Positions 16,120-25,206 are shown, numbered from the stretch's first letter. The stretch is DNA of 56,362 bases from Caldilineaceae bacterium (GCA_022842065.1 JALHQH010000056.1:24868-81229), one strand, 5' to 3'. Made by a program: numbers and translations. Notes: generated by a model from the sequence alone, not told the origin.

Positions 16120-18621
16120 TCATTGGTGGGGACCAAGGAACAGTTCGCCGTCAAAGTGAATTAGATGTGTTGGCGCTTCTGCCACCCACACCTCGGTCTC
16201 CCAGCTAATATCGCTGAGATATTTGCTCATCAGCTGGCGCGTGGGAAATGCTGTAACGTAGACAAGGCCAGCAGTAGCTTGGCTAAACAGATTCGCTAGT
16301 TCCGCATGTCGTTTTGCATTGACCGGGCCGTGACTGGTTACTGCTTCGATTAAGAGCAACCAGTTCTTTTCGCGATAGTATAAAACTACATCTGGGAATT
16401 TGCCGTGACTATCAAATTCTAAGCCCAGCTCCTGAAATATTGCTTCGGCAAAGTAACCCATTTTCGCACCTGTGTCACCGATATAGAGCACTTCTGCGCC
16501 TGGGGCAAAACGTGGTCCAAATTGCTCAATAATCGCTTGGATGAGTTGGCTGTGATTGCCGGGAGTTAGGTATAGTGACTGCTTTTCGCCAAAAACCAAA
16601 GGAATTCTTAACATTTCACGATTTTGTGCATAGCGGTTGGCTAAAGTTTGACGGTCGAGTAAATACTGCTCAAGCGTTGTTGCCCACATTGCACTGCCAA
16701 AGGTGCGGAACAGTTCAAGTGCACTTGGTTCGATTTGATAAACCCACTTTGGGCTGTTCACCGCCCGCTCTGGCTCATCCGGATTGGGGATGGCAATCCC
16801 TGCATCCACAAATTGATGCATTGTCTGCCGGCGAAAGGTTTCACGCGTATTCGGGGCATAGGCGCGCCCATAATGTTCTTTTACAAAATCCATGATTGGC
16901 GTAATGCCTACCAATGGTGCGCTCGCACTTTGCCAGGTAAGATCGGGTTTCAACCCAAGTAGTGCTAACAGCGTGAGCGCAGAGCGCTCATTGCGTTGAC
17001 CGCGGGGCATGCCAATTTCATCAAGAATGGTCAAAGCCTCTTGTATCTTCTGTTGAATTACCATCGGATTCTCGCCATGTTGCGTGTGTTGTGCAATAAT
17101 TTCAATTTCACTGTCAATGATAGCATCGATTTCTTCTTGATCAGGAAAAGAACCATTGACATATTCTCCAAATCTGACCAAAGTACCTAGATCTGGGTAG
17201 TGTAGCATCCTTAGATCGGTTGCATTGACCTGTGTATGCCCGGAAAACTGTCTAAAATAGAGATCAACCAATGTCGAGTTGAGATAGAGGGCCAACCCTT
17301 TGGCAACAACCCCTTCTAGCGGGCTCTTTTCGTGATGGAATACATTAACATGATTTTCAAAACCAACTTTCTCACCCGGTACGTGTGTAGGATCATGAAT
17401 CGCGGCCACGATTCTACGGCGTTCTTCGGTCGAACTAAAGCGTCGCGTAAGTACATACCACCCATTAGGCATTAACCAGCGCTTACTTTGCGCTGATTCG
17501 CGAATCGCATTGGGCTTTTTGCCATCATTGACTGGCCACTTGATCGCATTCTTGTGAAAATGGCTCGGGTAGATTAGCGGCACCGTATCTTCTTCGGGCT
17601 GCTGCCGAAGATCATCTTTCAGGCGAAAATCGACAACTGGACCTGTACTGACGCTAAGTCCAAGTTCATCGAGCGAATGGGAGAAGTAACCGATGCGATC
17701 TAAAACTAGCTGATCAAAATCATTGGATGTGATATGGATAAATTGATCTCGATCCCCTGGTTTGACTAGCCTGTCAAAGGGGACTTGACGATAGGTCATG
17801 TCACTGAGGCTGGGATCACTGCTCGAAGTAATCGTGACCTCTTGTTGCGAACCATGTTTTATAGCATGAAGAATAATATTTTCTTGCAGAACATCATCTT
17901 CTTTGAAGGCTTGCGTTCTACTGGTGAAAATGTGCAGTTGTTTGATGGCCATTTCTGCCAATAACAGCTGTCGAAATGGCTTAAAATAAACGCCATTACA
18001 AAAGCTGCGTGGGATAATCGCAACTAACTCACCCGCTGGTGCAAGCAACTTGATAGCAATCGCCATAAAGGCGCTATATAGATTGGAGGTCTCAATCTCA
18101 ATTTGGCGTAGCTGCTGTCGATGGTGCGAATCGCTCCGAATTTTTTTGTACGGCGGATTCATGATGCAATGTGTGTATTGCCGAATAGGTTCACCAAATA
18201 AACTATTGGCCTTCCACAGCAGTTCGGTGCCAATCGTGATAAAATCCTGGTGAATGATCTTTCCAGAAAAATTGACCTGCGTATTCTGGCAATGAAAGAG
18301 GCAGTCTTTAATCGTTTGTTCAAGATAAGTGAGCATGAATGGATCCAACTCATAGGCATCGACAACGATTTCTGTTGGCGAAGAACTATGGGTAAGTTGG
18401 TGCTCAATAAATGCCGCGGTGAGACTGCCAACCCCAGCGCCCGGATCGAGTAGGACAACCTCGCTATCTGCTTTTGTAAACAGCGAAGCCATGAAACCGG
18501 CAACTGAACTTGGCGTTAAAAATTGTCCAAGTTCCATCTGCGTTTCGCGGTCTAAATTTTGGTTGGCGTCAATTCGGTAGGATTCTGCTCTCTCCACCAA
18601 ATTCATTACTGCGATTGTCAT
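16120..18621 (-). CDS. Single-chain type II restriction-modification protein (m6A methyltransferase fused to BsuBI/PstI nuclease)
   Basis: In this 833-residue protein, residues 1-~510 form an Eco57I/PstI-type adenine-N6 methyltransferase. The AdoMet site is LLDPGAGVGSLTAAF (57-71), the catalytic motif is NPPY (155-158), and HTQVNATDLRMLHYP lies near 462-476. Residues ~525-833 match the BsuBI/PstI restriction endonuclease family: an N-terminal helical region, YIGDTGAKMGYFAE (713-726), and the nuclease core FPDVVLYYREKNWLLLIEAVTSHGP with PD at 743-744 and Glu759. In known PstI and BsuBI systems these are two separate genes of similar summed length. Here the frame is continuous with no stop or shift. 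The gene is visibly more AT-rich than its neighbours and sits between two related membrane-protein genes, which suggests acquisition. Confidence 0.88.
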   Translation of the reverse strand: MTIAVMNLVERAESYRIDANQNLDRETQMELGQFLTPSSVAGFMASLFTKADSEVVLLDPGAGVGSLTAAFIEHQLTHSSSPTEIVVDAYELDPFMLTYLEQTIKDCLFHCQNTQVNFSGKIIHQDFITIGTELLWKANSLFGEPIRQYTHCIMNPPYKKIRSDSHHRQQLRQIEIETSNLYSAFMAIAIKLLAPAGELVAIIPRSFCNGVYFKPFRQLLLAEMAIKQLHIFTSRTQAFKEDDVLQENIILHAIKHGSQQEVTITSSSDPSLSDMTYRQVPFDRLVKPGDRDQFIHITSNDFDQLVLDRIGYFSHSLDELGLSVSTGPVVDFRLKDDLRQQPEEDTVPLIYPSHFHKNAIKWPVNDGKKPNAIRESAQSKRWLMPNGWYVLTRRFSSTEERRRIVAAIHDPTHVPGEKVGFENHVNVFHHEKSPLEGVVAKGLALYLNSTLVDLYFRQFSGHTQVNATDLRMLHYPDLGTLVRFGEYVNGSFPDQEEIDAIIDSEIEIIAQHTQHGENPMVIQQKIQEALTILDEIGMPRGQRNERSALTLLALLGLKPDLTWQSASAPLVGITPIMDFVKEHYGRAYAPNTRETFRRQTMHQFVDAGIAIPNPDEPERAVNSPKWVYQIEPSALELFRTFGSAMWATTLEQYLLDRQTLANRYAQNREMLRIPLVFGEKQSLYLTPGNHSQLIQAIIEQFGPRFAPGAEVLYIGDTGAKMGYFAEAIFQELGLEFDSHGKFPDVVLYYREKNWLLLIEAVTSHGPVNAKRHAELANLFSQATAGLVYVTAFPTRQLMSKYLSDISWETEVWVAEAPTHLIHFDGELFLGPHQ

Positions 18622-18653
18622 AATGCTCCGAGTAGCAGGTGCAAAGATCCGTG

Positions 18654-20837
18654 CTACTGAATTTTAATGTTGTATTCTAAATGATCCGCCTGCATCCCAT
18701 CGCGCATCGTCAAGGGCACACGTCCATCCGCCGTGTAAAGCCCAATGTGCAACTGGTAGTTGCCGGGCGTTACCATTGGGGGCAGCACCAGCCGATAGGG
18801 ATCGCGGATCACCGTGCCCGGCTGCCAGGTATCGGTCGGGGCCAGCCCGGCTACCGGCAGGTTATCCTGCTGTACGACCAACTGGCCGGCACTATCAAGC
18901 AGGTGGACAAAGACAGTATAACTCTCGTTGACGGGAGCAACCGCCTGCCAGTATAACACCAAGTGCAGATCCGCGCCTACTTTGGCCGTTTCCCACGCCA
19001 GCCTTTGTAGTTGAATCGGGCCACCAGCCACCGCCGCCTCGGCCAGGGTTGATGCACCAGCCCGGATGACCCGCTGCACCTGGCAAGCACCCAACGTTTG
19101 CTCCTCTAACACCTGAACTCCAGGTAGCGCAAAATAGCCGTCCGCCCGCGAGGGCTGCCCACTGTTGGTGATCCACCAGAACTCTGCACTGCCCAGCCGC
19201 TGATCCAACCGTTCGGCCACTACTTGTTCCCACGGGCGGTCAGTGGGGTCATAGCCATCGACAATGTAAAAATCATAGGTGGGGCGCAACCACGGGTAAA
19301 AATCGCGCCAGATTTCAATTTGGTCGCTGGCGATCTGGCGCGTGGGCCAGGCGGCTTGCGTCTGTAAATAGGTGATCGCCGCGTGGCAGGGCTGCATTGC
19401 CAAGCGCTGGTCCGCATAGGCCCGCGCCGCGCGGGGCGCACTGCCAATGATCGCGACGACTGTGGTGCCAAGGAGTAGCCAGGTGCTGCCAGCGGCGAGC
19501 CGGCGCAATTGCCGGCTGCGCGCCGGTGTCGGCCAGATCTGGCTCAATAGATCGGCAAAAAGGGTGACCAACAAGAGCGTGCGCAGGATAATCACCCCAG
19601 CCAGGATCCACCGTTCATTGCCCAGCATGATGAAGTAGATCGGCGACTCGATGATATTGAGGACGGTCAGGCCCATGCTCAGTGCAATACCGCGCCCGGT
19701 GGGCAATAAGAGCACAATAAAGGCCAGCACCCAGACCAGAAATTGGGGACTCCACCCTTTGCTATAAAGAAAGAGCCAGATCACACTGAGCGCGGCAAAG
19801 ACGATGGGTGTCCGCCGATTGCGCCAGTTATAGGGGCGGGTGTAGAGCCAGAGATAGAGGAGCGCAAAACCTAGGGTAATCCAACCCCAGGGCAGTTGTG
19901 GCGTTGCCGGCGGCTGGTCGAGCGCTACTAGATTGCGCATGTCAACCGGTACGCGACCCCAATCATAGTTGCCCACCAGCAGCGCCCAGACGCTTTCCCA
20001 CGGTGGACGCAAATTATTAACCTGGAAGCTGCTCAAGGCCAGGGCCGTGTGGCCCCCGACCAACCAGTAGCCGCCCCCCAGCACTACACCAAAAAAGAGC
20101 AGAGTATAAAGGGTAGGGCGCAATAGATTGCCGGCTGACTCGCGTTTGAACCACTCGCCACGCAGCGCCGTCCAACTTAACTTGCTGCCCAGCCAACGGA
20201 CGGCAATCGGCACGAGTAACGCTGGGGTAAGTTTGGTCAGAAAGCCAAGGGCGGCGACGACGGCACTGCTGATCCACCCGCGGCGCCCCTTGCTCAGCAA
20301 CAGATCCAGCCCCCACAACATAAAAAAGAGTGGCATACATTCAAACCAGCCCAACAAAGTGTAGACCGGCGTGAAGAGGAGCGCGTAGAAGAGGGCTGGG
20401 TGGAGGAGGGGCGTAGATGATTCGTGATTCGTGATTCGTGATTCGTCATGTCCCAGCGGGGGATAGCCTAGTTTGAGGGCCAGGCGGTAGATGAGGAGGA
20501 TGTTGCCGCTTTCAAAGAGCAGGAGCAGCAGACCAAAGAGCAGATGGAAGAATAGCCGTGGTTCAACCCAGGGTGGAATGCGGCTGGACCACTCAAAAAT
20601 CGGCAACATCAGCGCCGGAAAGAGCGGTGGGTAGGCCGTCCACAGGTTGACAAAGGTGGTGTAGCCCTGGGGGATCTGTTGCCCCCACAGGTAGTAAAAA
20701 TCATAGTCTGATGCATCGGCAATAAAGCCGCCAGGGCGGAAAAGCAGCAATGCCAGCAAACGGAAGAGCAAGGCAAGCGCAAAGATGGCAACAAAGGTGG
20801 CATGGCGGTGGTTGGTAGCGCGCAGATGTGCAAACAT
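18654..20837 (-). CDS. Large GT-C-like membrane protein
   Basis: This 727-residue protein is similar in plan to the one at 13710-16082. About 10 transmembrane segments lie in residues 12-460, and the first extracytoplasmic loop has FIADASDYDFYYLWG and LWTAYPPLFPAL, typical of GT-C glycosyltransferases (DPM/GT87-like). A soluble C-terminal part follows; residues ~625-720 (YTVFVHLLDSAGQ...WQPGTVIRDPYRL...GNYQLHIGLYT) match the other protein's C-terminus. At 20419-20446 four GATTCGT heptamers lie inside the coding region and encode a hydrophilic DESRITNHES insert between two membrane helices without breaking the frame. The lipid-linked sugar donor and the acceptor are unknown. Confidence 0.7.
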   Translation of the reverse strand: MFAHLRATNHRHATFVAIFALALLFRLLALLLFRPGGFIADASDYDFYYLWGQQIPQGYTTFVNLWTAYPPLFPALMLPIFEWSSRIPPWVEPRLFFHLLFGLLLLLFESGNILLIYRLALKLGYPPLGHDESRITNHESSTPLLHPALFYALLFTPVYTLLGWFECMPLFFMLWGLDLLLSKGRRGWISSAVVAALGFLTKLTPALLVPIAVRWLGSKLSWTALRGEWFKRESAGNLLRPTLYTLLFFGVVLGGGYWLVGGHTALALSSFQVNNLRPPWESVWALLVGNYDWGRVPVDMRNLVALDQPPATPQLPWGWITLGFALLYLWLYTRPYNWRNRRTPIVFAALSVIWLFLYSKGWSPQFLVWVLAFIVLLLPTGRGIALSMGLTVLNIIESPIYFIMLGNERWILAGVIILRTLLLVTLFADLLSQIWPTPARSRQLRRLAAGSTWLLLGTTVVAIIGSAPRAARAYADQRLAMQPCHAAITYLQTQAAWPTRQIASDQIEIWRDFYPWLRPTYDFYIVDGYDPTDRPWEQVVAERLDQRLGSAEFWWITNSGQPSRADGYFALPGVQVLEEQTLGACQVQRVIRAGASTLAEAAVAGGPIQLQRLAWETAKVGADLHLVLYWQAVAPVNESYTVFVHLLDSAGQLVVQQDNLPVAGLAPTDTWQPGTVIRDPYRLVLPPMVTPGNYQLHIGLYTADGRVPLTMRDGMQADHLEYNIKIQ
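20419..20446. repeat. Heptamer array inside a coding region
   Basis: Four perfect copies of GATTCGT lie within the membrane-protein gene. The same heptamer builds the intergenic array at 25207-25321. Read on the coding strand they give the loop insert ...DESRITNHES.... Confidence 0.85.
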
Positions 20838-21043
20838 AAGTTGCTATTTTCTGTGACAGGTCGGCAATTTACCAAATTTGGTGATGGATGGGTGTGCTTC
20901 ACCATCGCTGATCGCGCAAAATTGTCATGAAATTGTTATCGATTGATCCCCCTTTTTACCGTCATCACCATTGCTTACGGGTGTGTGTCGCTAGGTAGCT
21001 TGCCTTACGCGCAAGCAATGATGGTCTATGGGAAAGGGTTGTT

Positions 21044-21250
21044 ATGGCACGATTAATTAATGGCAAAAAGCAGGAAGTAACCGAATCGATCTATCAACTG
21101 GTGACTGCCTACCAGCAAGGGGTGCGTGAGCAGGAGATTGCAAGTTTGGTCGAGATGGAGCGGCGCAGTGTCAACAACTATCTGCGCGAATTAGAGGCCG
21201 CCGGCAAGATCTACAAAGAGGGCTGGGAATGGTTCCCTTACGAAAGGTAG
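21044..21250 (+). CDS. Small HTH (winged-helix-like) DNA-binding protein
   Basis: This 68-residue protein, MARLINGKKQEVTESIYQLV..., contains a helix-turn-helix (QEIASLVEMERRSVNNYLRELEAAGKIYKEG) with the shape of a winged helix ending in a short beta hairpin. It has no effector domain, so it is probably a small regulator or an isolated DNA-binding module. AAAGGGTTGTT precedes the ATG. The upstream spacer (20838-21043) shows no repeat or other gene. Confidence 0.65.
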   Translation: MARLINGKKQEVTESIYQLVTAYQQGVREQEIASLVEMERRSVNNYLRELEAAGKIYKEGWEWFPYER

Positions 21251-21402
21251 CGAAAAAAGTGCCATAGCTTGTGAGATAGTAAGAACATTGTCAGCAATCA
21301 GCCTATTAATTTTCCAACTTTCCATTATGCTAGAGTTAACGGTTGCCTTTTGACTTTAAGGAACCAAAGCCCAACCACCCGCTCGATAAGGAGATTGCGC
21401 CG

Positions 21403-21585
21403 ATGAATATTACCCCACTGATCATCACGCCGCTACTCGTTATGATTGCCTTTGCCAGCCTACTCTGCACTGCTGCAATCATCGCCGCTGCCAAAACATC
21501 CAGCCATATGACCCGCCGGTTGGCAAAACGTTACCCGCTCCTCATGCGTGAGGAAAGCTTTGTTATCACCGATTCGACAACTTAA
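21403..21585 (+). CDS. Small single-pass membrane protein
   Basis: This 60-residue frame has a hydrophobic helix (LIITPLLVMIAFASLLCTAAIIAAA, residues ~5-29) followed by a basic, then mixed tail. I chose the ATG at 21403 because AAGGAG lies about 10 nt upstream; an earlier in-frame ATG at 21343 has no such site. The family is not recognised. It is followed by a perfect palindrome that separates it from a convergent permease gene. Confidence 0.5.
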   Translation: MNITPLIITPLLVMIAFASLLCTAAIIAAAKTSSHMTRRLAKRYPLLMREESFVITDSTT

Positions 21586-21610
21586 TGTACTGCTGTTTTG
21601 CTGATGCCTT

Positions 21611-21673
21611 GGTAACGAATAATTAATGGAAAACAATTAATTATTAATTGTTTTCCATTAATTATTCGTTACC
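21611..21673. terminator. Perfect 63-nt palindrome between convergent genes
   Basis: Two perfect 31-nt arms surround one central base; the left arm begins GGTAACGAATAATTAATGG. The right arm covers the last bases of the convergent permease gene, including its stop codon. The position suits a bidirectional transcription barrier, but the very AT-rich stem and perfect match could equally mark a mobile palindromic element. Confidence 0.75.
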
Positions 21674-22556
21674 CTTTGATCCCGGACATGACAATCCCCT
21701 GGACAAAGAAGCGCTGACCGATAAAGAAGATGATGATCACCGGCAACATGGAGAGTATACAAGCGGCCATCAGCAGATGCTGCAACGGTTCACCGCCAAC
21801 TTCGGGGGTGTTGTTAAAGAAGCGCAGCCCCACCGAGATGGTGAACTTCTCCGGCGAGTTCAAGTAGACCAGTGGCCCCTGAAAGTCACCCCACAAGTCA
21901 ATGATGACGATAATGGCTAAGGTCGCCAATACTGGCTTGCAGAGCGGTAAGAGGATCGACCAGAAGATGCGGAGATAGCTGGCGCCATCGATTAGCGCGG
22001 CTTCATCCAGATCTTTGGGCAGGGAGAGGAAAAATTGGCGCATGAGGAAGATCGCAAAGGCCCCCCCGCCAAACCAACTCGGAATCCACAGCGGCATGAG
22101 TGTGTTGATCCACCCCAAGTTGTAAAAAAGCACAAATTGAGGAATCAAAGTTACCTGTGCCGGTAACATGATGGTGGCCAGCGTGATGGCAAAGAGCGTA
22201 TCGCGCCCCCGGTATTGAAAGCGTGCAAACGAATAGGCCACCAGCGAAGCAGTCAGCACCGTGCCCAGCGTCCCCAACACAACAATAAAGGTTGAATTGA
22301 GGGCCCAGGTACTGACGGGGTGGCGCGAAATCGAAAAGACGCGCACATAGTTCTCCCATTGGAGATCTGCCGGGACCCACGGTGGTGGAAATTTTGCCAT
22401 CTCCATCGGCGTCTTTAATGAACTCATCAGCGTCCAAAAGAGCGGAAAGCCAAACATAATACAAAGCAGAATGACCACCCCATACAGCGTCATCCGTCCC
22501 CAGTTTACCCCTTTGCCCTGGCCTGCCATCCGCGTTGTCATCGCTTCTGTCGTCAT
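21669..22556 (-). CDS. Carbohydrate ABC transporter permease, MalG/UgpE type
   Basis: This 295-residue inner-membrane permease has six predicted helices. The cytoplasmic EAA loop (DEAALIDGASYLRIFWSILLPLCKPVLAT, about residues 188-216) contacts the ATPase. An N-terminal WTLMSSLKTPMEM...PPWVP segment is typical of MalG-type subunits of family 1 sugar transporters. AGGAG lies 10 nt before the ATG. It pairs with the MalF-type permease encoded just upstream. No binding protein or ATPase is present in this window, so they must come from elsewhere. Confidence 0.92.
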   Translation of the reverse strand: MTTEAMTTRMAGQGKGVNWGRMTLYGVVILLCIMFGFPLFWTLMSSLKTPMEMAKFPPPWVPADLQWENYVRVFSISRHPVSTWALNSTFIVVLGTLGTVLTASLVAYSFARFQYRGRDTLFAITLATIMLPAQVTLIPQFVLFYNLGWINTLMPLWIPSWFGGGAFAIFLMRQFFLSLPKDLDEAALIDGASYLRIFWSILLPLCKPVLATLAIIVIIDLWGDFQGPLVYLNSPEKFTISVGLRFFNNTPEVGGEPLQHLLMAACILSMLPVIIIFFIGQRFFVQGIVMSGIKG

Positions 22557-22600
22557 TCAAATTTACTCCTCATTGACCGTTAACCATTCAGTATTACCCA

Positions 22601-22764
22601 TTATTCCGATTTAACTTTCTCGGAGGTGGTAGGATGACAAGGTGACAAGGTGACAAGATGATCGGATGAATAAACGTATGGTCATCTTGTCATCCGGTCA
22701 TCTTGTCACCCGGTCACCTTGTCATCCTTTCCTCCGGTCAAGTGACAAAACGAAATCGGAATAA
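22601..22764. repeat. Inverted octamer-array hairpin (GACAAGGT type) with outer arms
   Basis: Forward units (AGGATGAC, AAGGTGAC, AAGGTGAC...) from 22631 face their complements (GTCATCTT, GTCATCCG, GTCACCCG...) ending at 22728. An additional perfect 12-bp pair (TTATTCCGATTT at 22601-22612 and its complement at 22753-22764) encloses the whole. The element fills the gap between the two permease genes. Confidence 0.8.
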
Positions 22765-22770
22765 ACACCA

Positions 22771-23745
22771 TTAGTTTCCACCTTCATAATGTACCCACCG
22801 CCGCGAATAAGAGACCTGGATAAAGGTGAAGAACATGAGGATCACGGCTAACACCCAGGCCAATGCACTGCCATAGCCCAGGCGGAAGTACTGAAAGGCT
22901 TCGGTGTAGATGTGGAGGGCAAAGAACCAGGTGGCATAGGAAGGACCACCGCCAGTGGCAACCCAAGCTGTGGTAAAGACTTTGAGGGCACCGATAATCG
23001 CCAAGACCAGGTTGAAGAAGATCGTCGGGGTGAGAAGGGGCATGGTCACATTGCGGAATTTGCTCCACCCGCCGGCGCCATCCATATCCGCCGCTTCATA
23101 GAGCTCTTTGGGCACCCCTTGCAAGCCGGCCAGGAAGATCAGCATGGTATTGCCGCCCATCGCCGCCCACACATTGATCATCGTCACCGAGTAGAGGGCC
23201 GAATCGCGCGAGGCCAGCCAGGAGGGCGGGTCACTAATGCCCAGCGAGCGTAACACCTGGTTGACTGGTCCCAACCGTGGCTGCAACAGGTAAATCCAGA
23301 CCACCGCCAACGCCACCGCGGGCACCAGGTGCGGAATAAAGAAGATGGAGCGATAGATGTTGGTGCCAACGAGCTTTTGGTTGAGAATAATGGCAAGCAT
23401 CAACGCCCCAAAGATCGTGGCCGGCACAAAGACCCCGGTAAAGAAGAACGTACGCCCCAGCGAATCCCAGAAGAGGTCATCAGCGGTAAAGGCGCGAATA
23501 TAGTTCTCCAGCCCCACCCACTTGGGCGCGCCGATGATCTCGTAGTTGGTAAAGCTAAAGTAAAGTGATGCCAAAATCGGCCCACCCCAAAAGATGATCA
23601 GTCCCAGAATCCAGGGCAAGGCAAAGATATAACCCCAGACCGCCCGGCGAATCTGAAAGCGGGTTTTCGCCCCCACCAGCGTACCAAACCAGCCCACGTG
23701 GGTTGGTTTGCTGGGTAAATGAGTTGGATTGGTTGCAACGGCCAA
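22771..23745 (-). CDS. Carbohydrate ABC transporter permease, MalF/UgpA type
   Basis: This 324-residue inner-membrane permease has six or more helices. The EAA loop reads ELYEAADMDGAGGWSKFRNVTMPLLTPTIFF (about residues 215-245), as in MalF/UgpA-type subunits. The start is TTG at 23745, supported by a strong ribosome site AAGGAGG about 5 nt upstream. It forms an operon with the MalG-type permease downstream and the amidohydrolase upstream. This suggests import of an N-acyl amino sugar or related compound that the hydrolase acts on, but the substrate is inference only. Confidence 0.92.
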   Translation of the reverse strand: MAVATNPTHLPSKPTHVGWFGTLVGAKTRFQIRRAVWGYIFALPWILGLIIFWGGPILASLYFSFTNYEIIGAPKWVGLENYIRAFTADDLFWDSLGRTFFFTGVFVPATIFGALMLAIILNQKLVGTNIYRSIFFIPHLVPAVALAVVWIYLLQPRLGPVNQVLRSLGISDPPSWLASRDSALYSVTMINVWAAMGGNTMLIFLAGLQGVPKELYEAADMDGAGGWSKFRNVTMPLLTPTIFFNLVLAIIGALKVFTTAWVATGGGPSYATWFFALHIYTEAFQYFRLGYGSALAWVLAVILMFFTFIQVSYSRRWVHYEGGN

Positions 23746-23773
23746 AGGAACCTCCTTTTTGTCACTATTTTAT

Positions 23774-23962
23774 AGGATGACAGGATGACAAGGTGACCGG
23801 GTGACCGGGTGACAAGGTGACCGGGTGACAAGGTGACCGGGTGACCGGGTGACAAGGTGACCGGGTGACTAAAATCACTTGTTAGGGCAGGATTTCAATC
23901 CCGTTGTCAAATAGTACAACAGGATCACCTTGTCACCTTGTCACCCGGTCATCCCCTCATCC
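23774..23962. repeat. Octamer array (AAGGTGAC / CGGGTGAC) with short inverted arm
   Basis: A forward array of about twelve 8-nt units runs from 23774 to about 23868. A 50-nt spacer separates it from the complementary units at 23922-23962. It uses the same units as 22631-22728, so two copies of the same family flank one permease gene. Confidence 0.8.
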
Positions 23963-23963
23963 C

Positions 23964-25175
23964 TTACCACGGCAAACGCCAGTACGCCTCCGGCGCGTCC
24001 GGCCACAGGGGCATACTCAGCCCTGTGGGGTCGTAGACGACCTTGCCCGCGCGCAGGGTTAACATACATTCCAACTTCTTGTCGCCCATCAATTTAGCCT
24101 TGCCACAATCAACAAAACCAAACTCGCCGGTGTGCAACTGGAAGACTGCCACATCCGCTTCTGCCCCTACGGAGAGATTACCCAGCTCGGGGTGGCCGAT
24201 CTCGTTCGCTGGGGTCACCGTCGAGCGGTAGATTACCTCCTGTAAGCCCATGCCACAGTTGAGGATCTTGTTCATGGTCGTCTGCATATCAACGACAACA
24301 CCATGCACATTGCGGGTGTGCAAATCGGTGCTAATCGAGTCGGGGCTAAAGCCATTTTGGATCGCCGGGTAGGCATTGCGGAACCAGAAACTGCCGGCCC
24401 CATGCCCCACGTCAAAGATAATGCCGCGCTGGCGTGCCTCAAAGAGGAATTGGTTGGGCTTGCCCTGCTCATCCAGCACGGGAAATTGTTGCGCATAGAC
24501 ATGGGTGTGGATATCGCCGGGACGCATCTTCTCCAAAATCAACTCCTGGTAGCTGCGCTCGGGCGGGCGCGGCCAGAAATCGACCATCAGTGGTTTGTTG
24601 CAGAGCTTGCTCGCGGCCACCCCGCGATCAACCGCGGCCCACGGTGGATGTTCGGCATCCCAAGGCAATTGGGTCCAGTAGTGCGCGGTTTTCACCCCCA
24701 CACAGACATCGGGGTACATCAGCACCGTCGCCGCGCACAGTTCCGGGTCCATTGTACGGATATCCTGCTCAAAGTCGCCGATCATGCCCAGGTCCACAAT
24801 GTTGACGTAGGCAAAGATGCGTGTCGCGGCCTGATCGATCACCGTGCGTTTGAAGTGCAGAAAATGTTTCGCCCCCGCCGTTCCCGTGTCCACCATGGTG
24901 GTCACGCCCGAGCGAAAGGAATGCGAGTCGGCCATCACACTCAAGCCTTCCGGCTCGCGCGTGTGGTAGACATGGACATGGATGTCGATAATTCCCGGCG
25001 TGACATAGTGGCCGGCCACATCGACTACTTGCGTAGCCAGGGCCGGATTAATGTCCGCGGCCACCGCCGCCACCTTGCCCCCCTGGACTGCCACATCCAT
25101 TTTGCCGTCAATATGGTTGAGCGGATCGATCACATGGCCATTTTTTAAGAGCAGGTCATAATTGGGTTCGGTCAT
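23964..25175 (-). CDS. Amidohydrolase/deacetylase family metallohydrolase
   Basis: This 403-residue member of the amidohydrolase superfamily is closest in pattern to the Atu3266/EF_0837-type deacetylases. The metal site includes His66 and His68 (GIIDIHVHVY), a lysine in VGVKTAHYW that is likely carboxylated, histidines in GDIHTHVY and DVGHGAGS, and Asp in SISTDLHTRNVHG. Such enzymes remove acyl groups from small N- or O-acylated metabolites. It lies between a conserved protein gene and two sugar-type permease genes in one leftward run, so it probably processes the imported compound. AAGGAA precedes the ATG. Exact chemistry is unknown. Confidence 0.85.
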   Translation of the reverse strand: MTEPNYDLLLKNGHVIDPLNHIDGKMDVAVQGGKVAAVAADINPALATQVVDVAGHYVTPGIIDIHVHVYHTREPEGLSVMADSHSFRSGVTTMVDTGTAGAKHFLHFKRTVIDQAATRIFAYVNIVDLGMIGDFEQDIRTMDPELCAATVLMYPDVCVGVKTAHYWTQLPWDAEHPPWAAVDRGVAASKLCNKPLMVDFWPRPPERSYQELILEKMRPGDIHTHVYAQQFPVLDEQGKPNQFLFEARQRGIIFDVGHGAGSFWFRNAYPAIQNGFSPDSISTDLHTRNVHGVVVDMQTTMNKILNCGMGLQEVIYRSTVTPANEIGHPELGNLSVGAEADVAVFQLHTGEFGFVDCGKAKLMGDKKLECMLTLRAGKVVYDPTGLSMPLWPDAPEAYWRLPW

Positions 25176-25206
25176 TTCCTTAACCGTTTCTAGTGAAAAT
25201 GAGAGG

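Noticed and set aside
16120..18621. Loss of CTGCAG sites as proof of PstI-like specificity
   Set aside because: CTGCAG is present several times in the window (for example near 28167, 35811, 47730 and 49374), and presence or absence in one window is not informative.
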